Positions 63,012 to 64,000 of a stretch of 64,000 nucleotides of DNA are shown in pieces (positions within the stretch are counted from its first letter, which is position 1; every line of letters starts with the position of its first letter). The position numbers and the translations under genes were made by a program. The notes beneath the pieces are model-generated. The model had not been told where the DNA came from. It searched no databases and was given only the letters and a program-made list of their open reading frames with translations. Source of the stretch: Bacteroidetes bacterium UBA2664 (GTDB lineage Bacteria > Bacteroidota > Rhodothermia > Balneolales > Balneolaceae); NCBI GenBank assembly GCA_002359315.1, contig DEMS01000032.1:1-64000 (forward strand). Reading direction: 5' to 3'.

Positions 63012-63908
63012 CTATAACACATTGACCATTTCCTGATTTACTGATTCGGATTGCTTTTTAATACTCCGAAATCCCAACAAAAAAAGAAGAGGCAAAATTG
63101 CAGAGGGGATCTGTTGAGGAATAAATGACCAGCTTAGGAGAAAGAGCAGAAAAATAGCTGCATATAGTACCAAAAACACTTTATAATTTTCTGAAAGTCG
63201 TTTTCTGCCCATAAAAGAAAATATAAAGGCCGACAAAGCCGGGGCAGACCACACTATATTCCAATTCCATTTGGTTGAGGGATACGAAGAAAAAAACCAC
63301 AAAAAAATGATCAACACTCCAATCAACCCAATTATCCCGAATAACAGACGGTCGAACCAAAACCAGAATGTGTGATTAGTTCTATAGAAAAACCCGGCAA
63401 GCAGGCTTGTAATCAGCAAAAACCAAAAGCTTAAAGTGGGGCTTACTCTCGCAGGACTAATGACAGACCGTTTCTGAGGAGCATAAAATCTCTGCTCTGA
63501 AACCAAGGCAAGACTTGTATCAGCTTGCTGTATCCGAGCGTGTGAAAATCCCTCTTTTAACAGGTCGGGTAAGAACAGCGTTTCCGACTCGGGTGGGTTG
63601 CGGTCGGCGGGAGTACCCAACAGCAAGTTAATCCCAAATTTTACCCAGGAAACGGATTTCACGTAGGGATTAATAAACTGCCGAAAACTATTCTTTGCCG
63701 AATTTTGCGGCTCTTGAAAATGGATTGAATCCCCAGCTACTGCCTTGACAGCCTCATAGATCCGGGTGGTACAGTTATCATAGAAGAACTCATAGGAATA
63801 ATATCGATTTTCGGGCCGGGCGTTATTCTCCAAAAAATCATACAAGCGTTTGGTTTGATTCTCTGTTAGATTTAATCGCTGTTCAGTAATAATGCGGCCG
63901 TCATTCAA
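63012..63908 (-). pseudogene. DUF4105 protein, 5'-truncated
   Basis: 298 residues from the first ATG; the frame stays open to 63974, where upstream residues (KFENAKKAYLNDGR) still look authentic, so the true N terminus has been lost. RYYSYEFFYDNCTTRIYEAVK is the DUF4105 core with its Asn-Cys-Thr-Thr; several membrane helices follow after residue 150. Usual family members are about 380-400 residues. At about 63940 the homology changes to a czcA fragment. Confidence 0.75.
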
Positions 63909-63940
63909 ATATGCTTTTTTTGCATTCTCAAACTTGTTCC

Positions 63941-64000
63941 CAGCTGCCGGGGCAGGTAGGTTCCCATGTTTTCCTCAAAAACAATGGTTACAATGGAAAG
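63941..64000 (-). pseudogene. Fragment of a second czcA-like gene, cut by window end
   Basis: The last 60 bases translate on the minus strand to LSIVTIVFEENMGTYLPRQL, nearly identical to SVVTIVFEDDMGTYLPRQL of the intact CzcA (residues 91-109). After RQL the homology stops and the frame ends within ten codons, where DUF4105 begins. A recombination junction has joined the two genes. Confidence 0.75.

Overview
The window looks like a chromosome segment from a member of the Balneolota/Rhodothermota side of the FCB group, probably marine or halophilic. This rests on gene families and style: paralogous MacB/FtsX-type permeases, CarboxypepD_reg and DUF4199-like proteins, a betaine/choline carrier of the BCCT family, and CzcA fused to TolC. 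No taxonomic marker gene is present, so the placement is inference.

Layout. (1) 1-9.2 kb: three complete and one partial FtsX-type ABC permeases plus one ATPase, separated by intergenic hairpin repeats. (2) 9.3-18.7 kb: ordinary accessory genes, including an OsmC protein, an outer-membrane porin, a BCCT osmolyte carrier with a tandem universal stress protein, and a remnant fusing an O6-alkylguanine methyltransferase start to a rhodanese end. (3) 18.74-24.66 kb: a 119-bp tandem array whose units begin with the 3' end of a tRNA gene, a ~5.3 kb insert (hydrolase, beta-helix lipoprotein, AbiE toxin-antitoxin pair, two small exported proteins), one more array unit, then a tRNA with CAT anticodon. 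(4) 24.7-50.1 kb: a prophage-like element. (5) 50.1-62.8 kb: a mercury operon (ArsR-type regulator, MerT-MerP fusion, MerA) followed on the minus strand by a Zn/Co/Cd efflux cluster (CzcA-TolC, CzcB, P-II-like protein, two CDF exporters, a broken ACR3 gene) under a Fur-family regulator. (6) 63-64 kb: a truncated DUF4105 gene joined to a second czcA fragment.

The prophage-like element is the most unusual part. It has a repressor with a palindromic operator on each side, a Cro-like gene, an excisionase-like gene, a zinc-finger primase and a P-loop primase-helicase. A long structural block follows that contains no terminase, portal, tape-measure, sheath or baseplate gene. Instead it has about eight small proteins with one transmembrane helix near the C terminus, many sharing an SGY(V/I) motif at the N terminus; a peptidoglycan-binding membrane protein; a membrane-anchored lytic transglycosylase; an M15-like peptidase; a RadA-like ATPase; and two adjacent beta-rich capsid candidates with a common PF-x4-N motif, one carrying that motif twice. 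I infer a tailless, membrane-containing icosahedral virus, comparable in kind to Salisaeta icosahedral phage 1, with jelly-roll capsid proteins. In the middle lies a 2,409-residue protein that joins a RelA/SpoT (p)ppGpp-synthetase-like domain to a DarB-like DNA methyltransferase and SNF2 helicase. Near the replication genes an array of twelve TGAAACA/TGTTTCA heptamers, identical to the parS half-site and phased by about one helical turn, looks like a centromere, origin or operator. No integrase was found.
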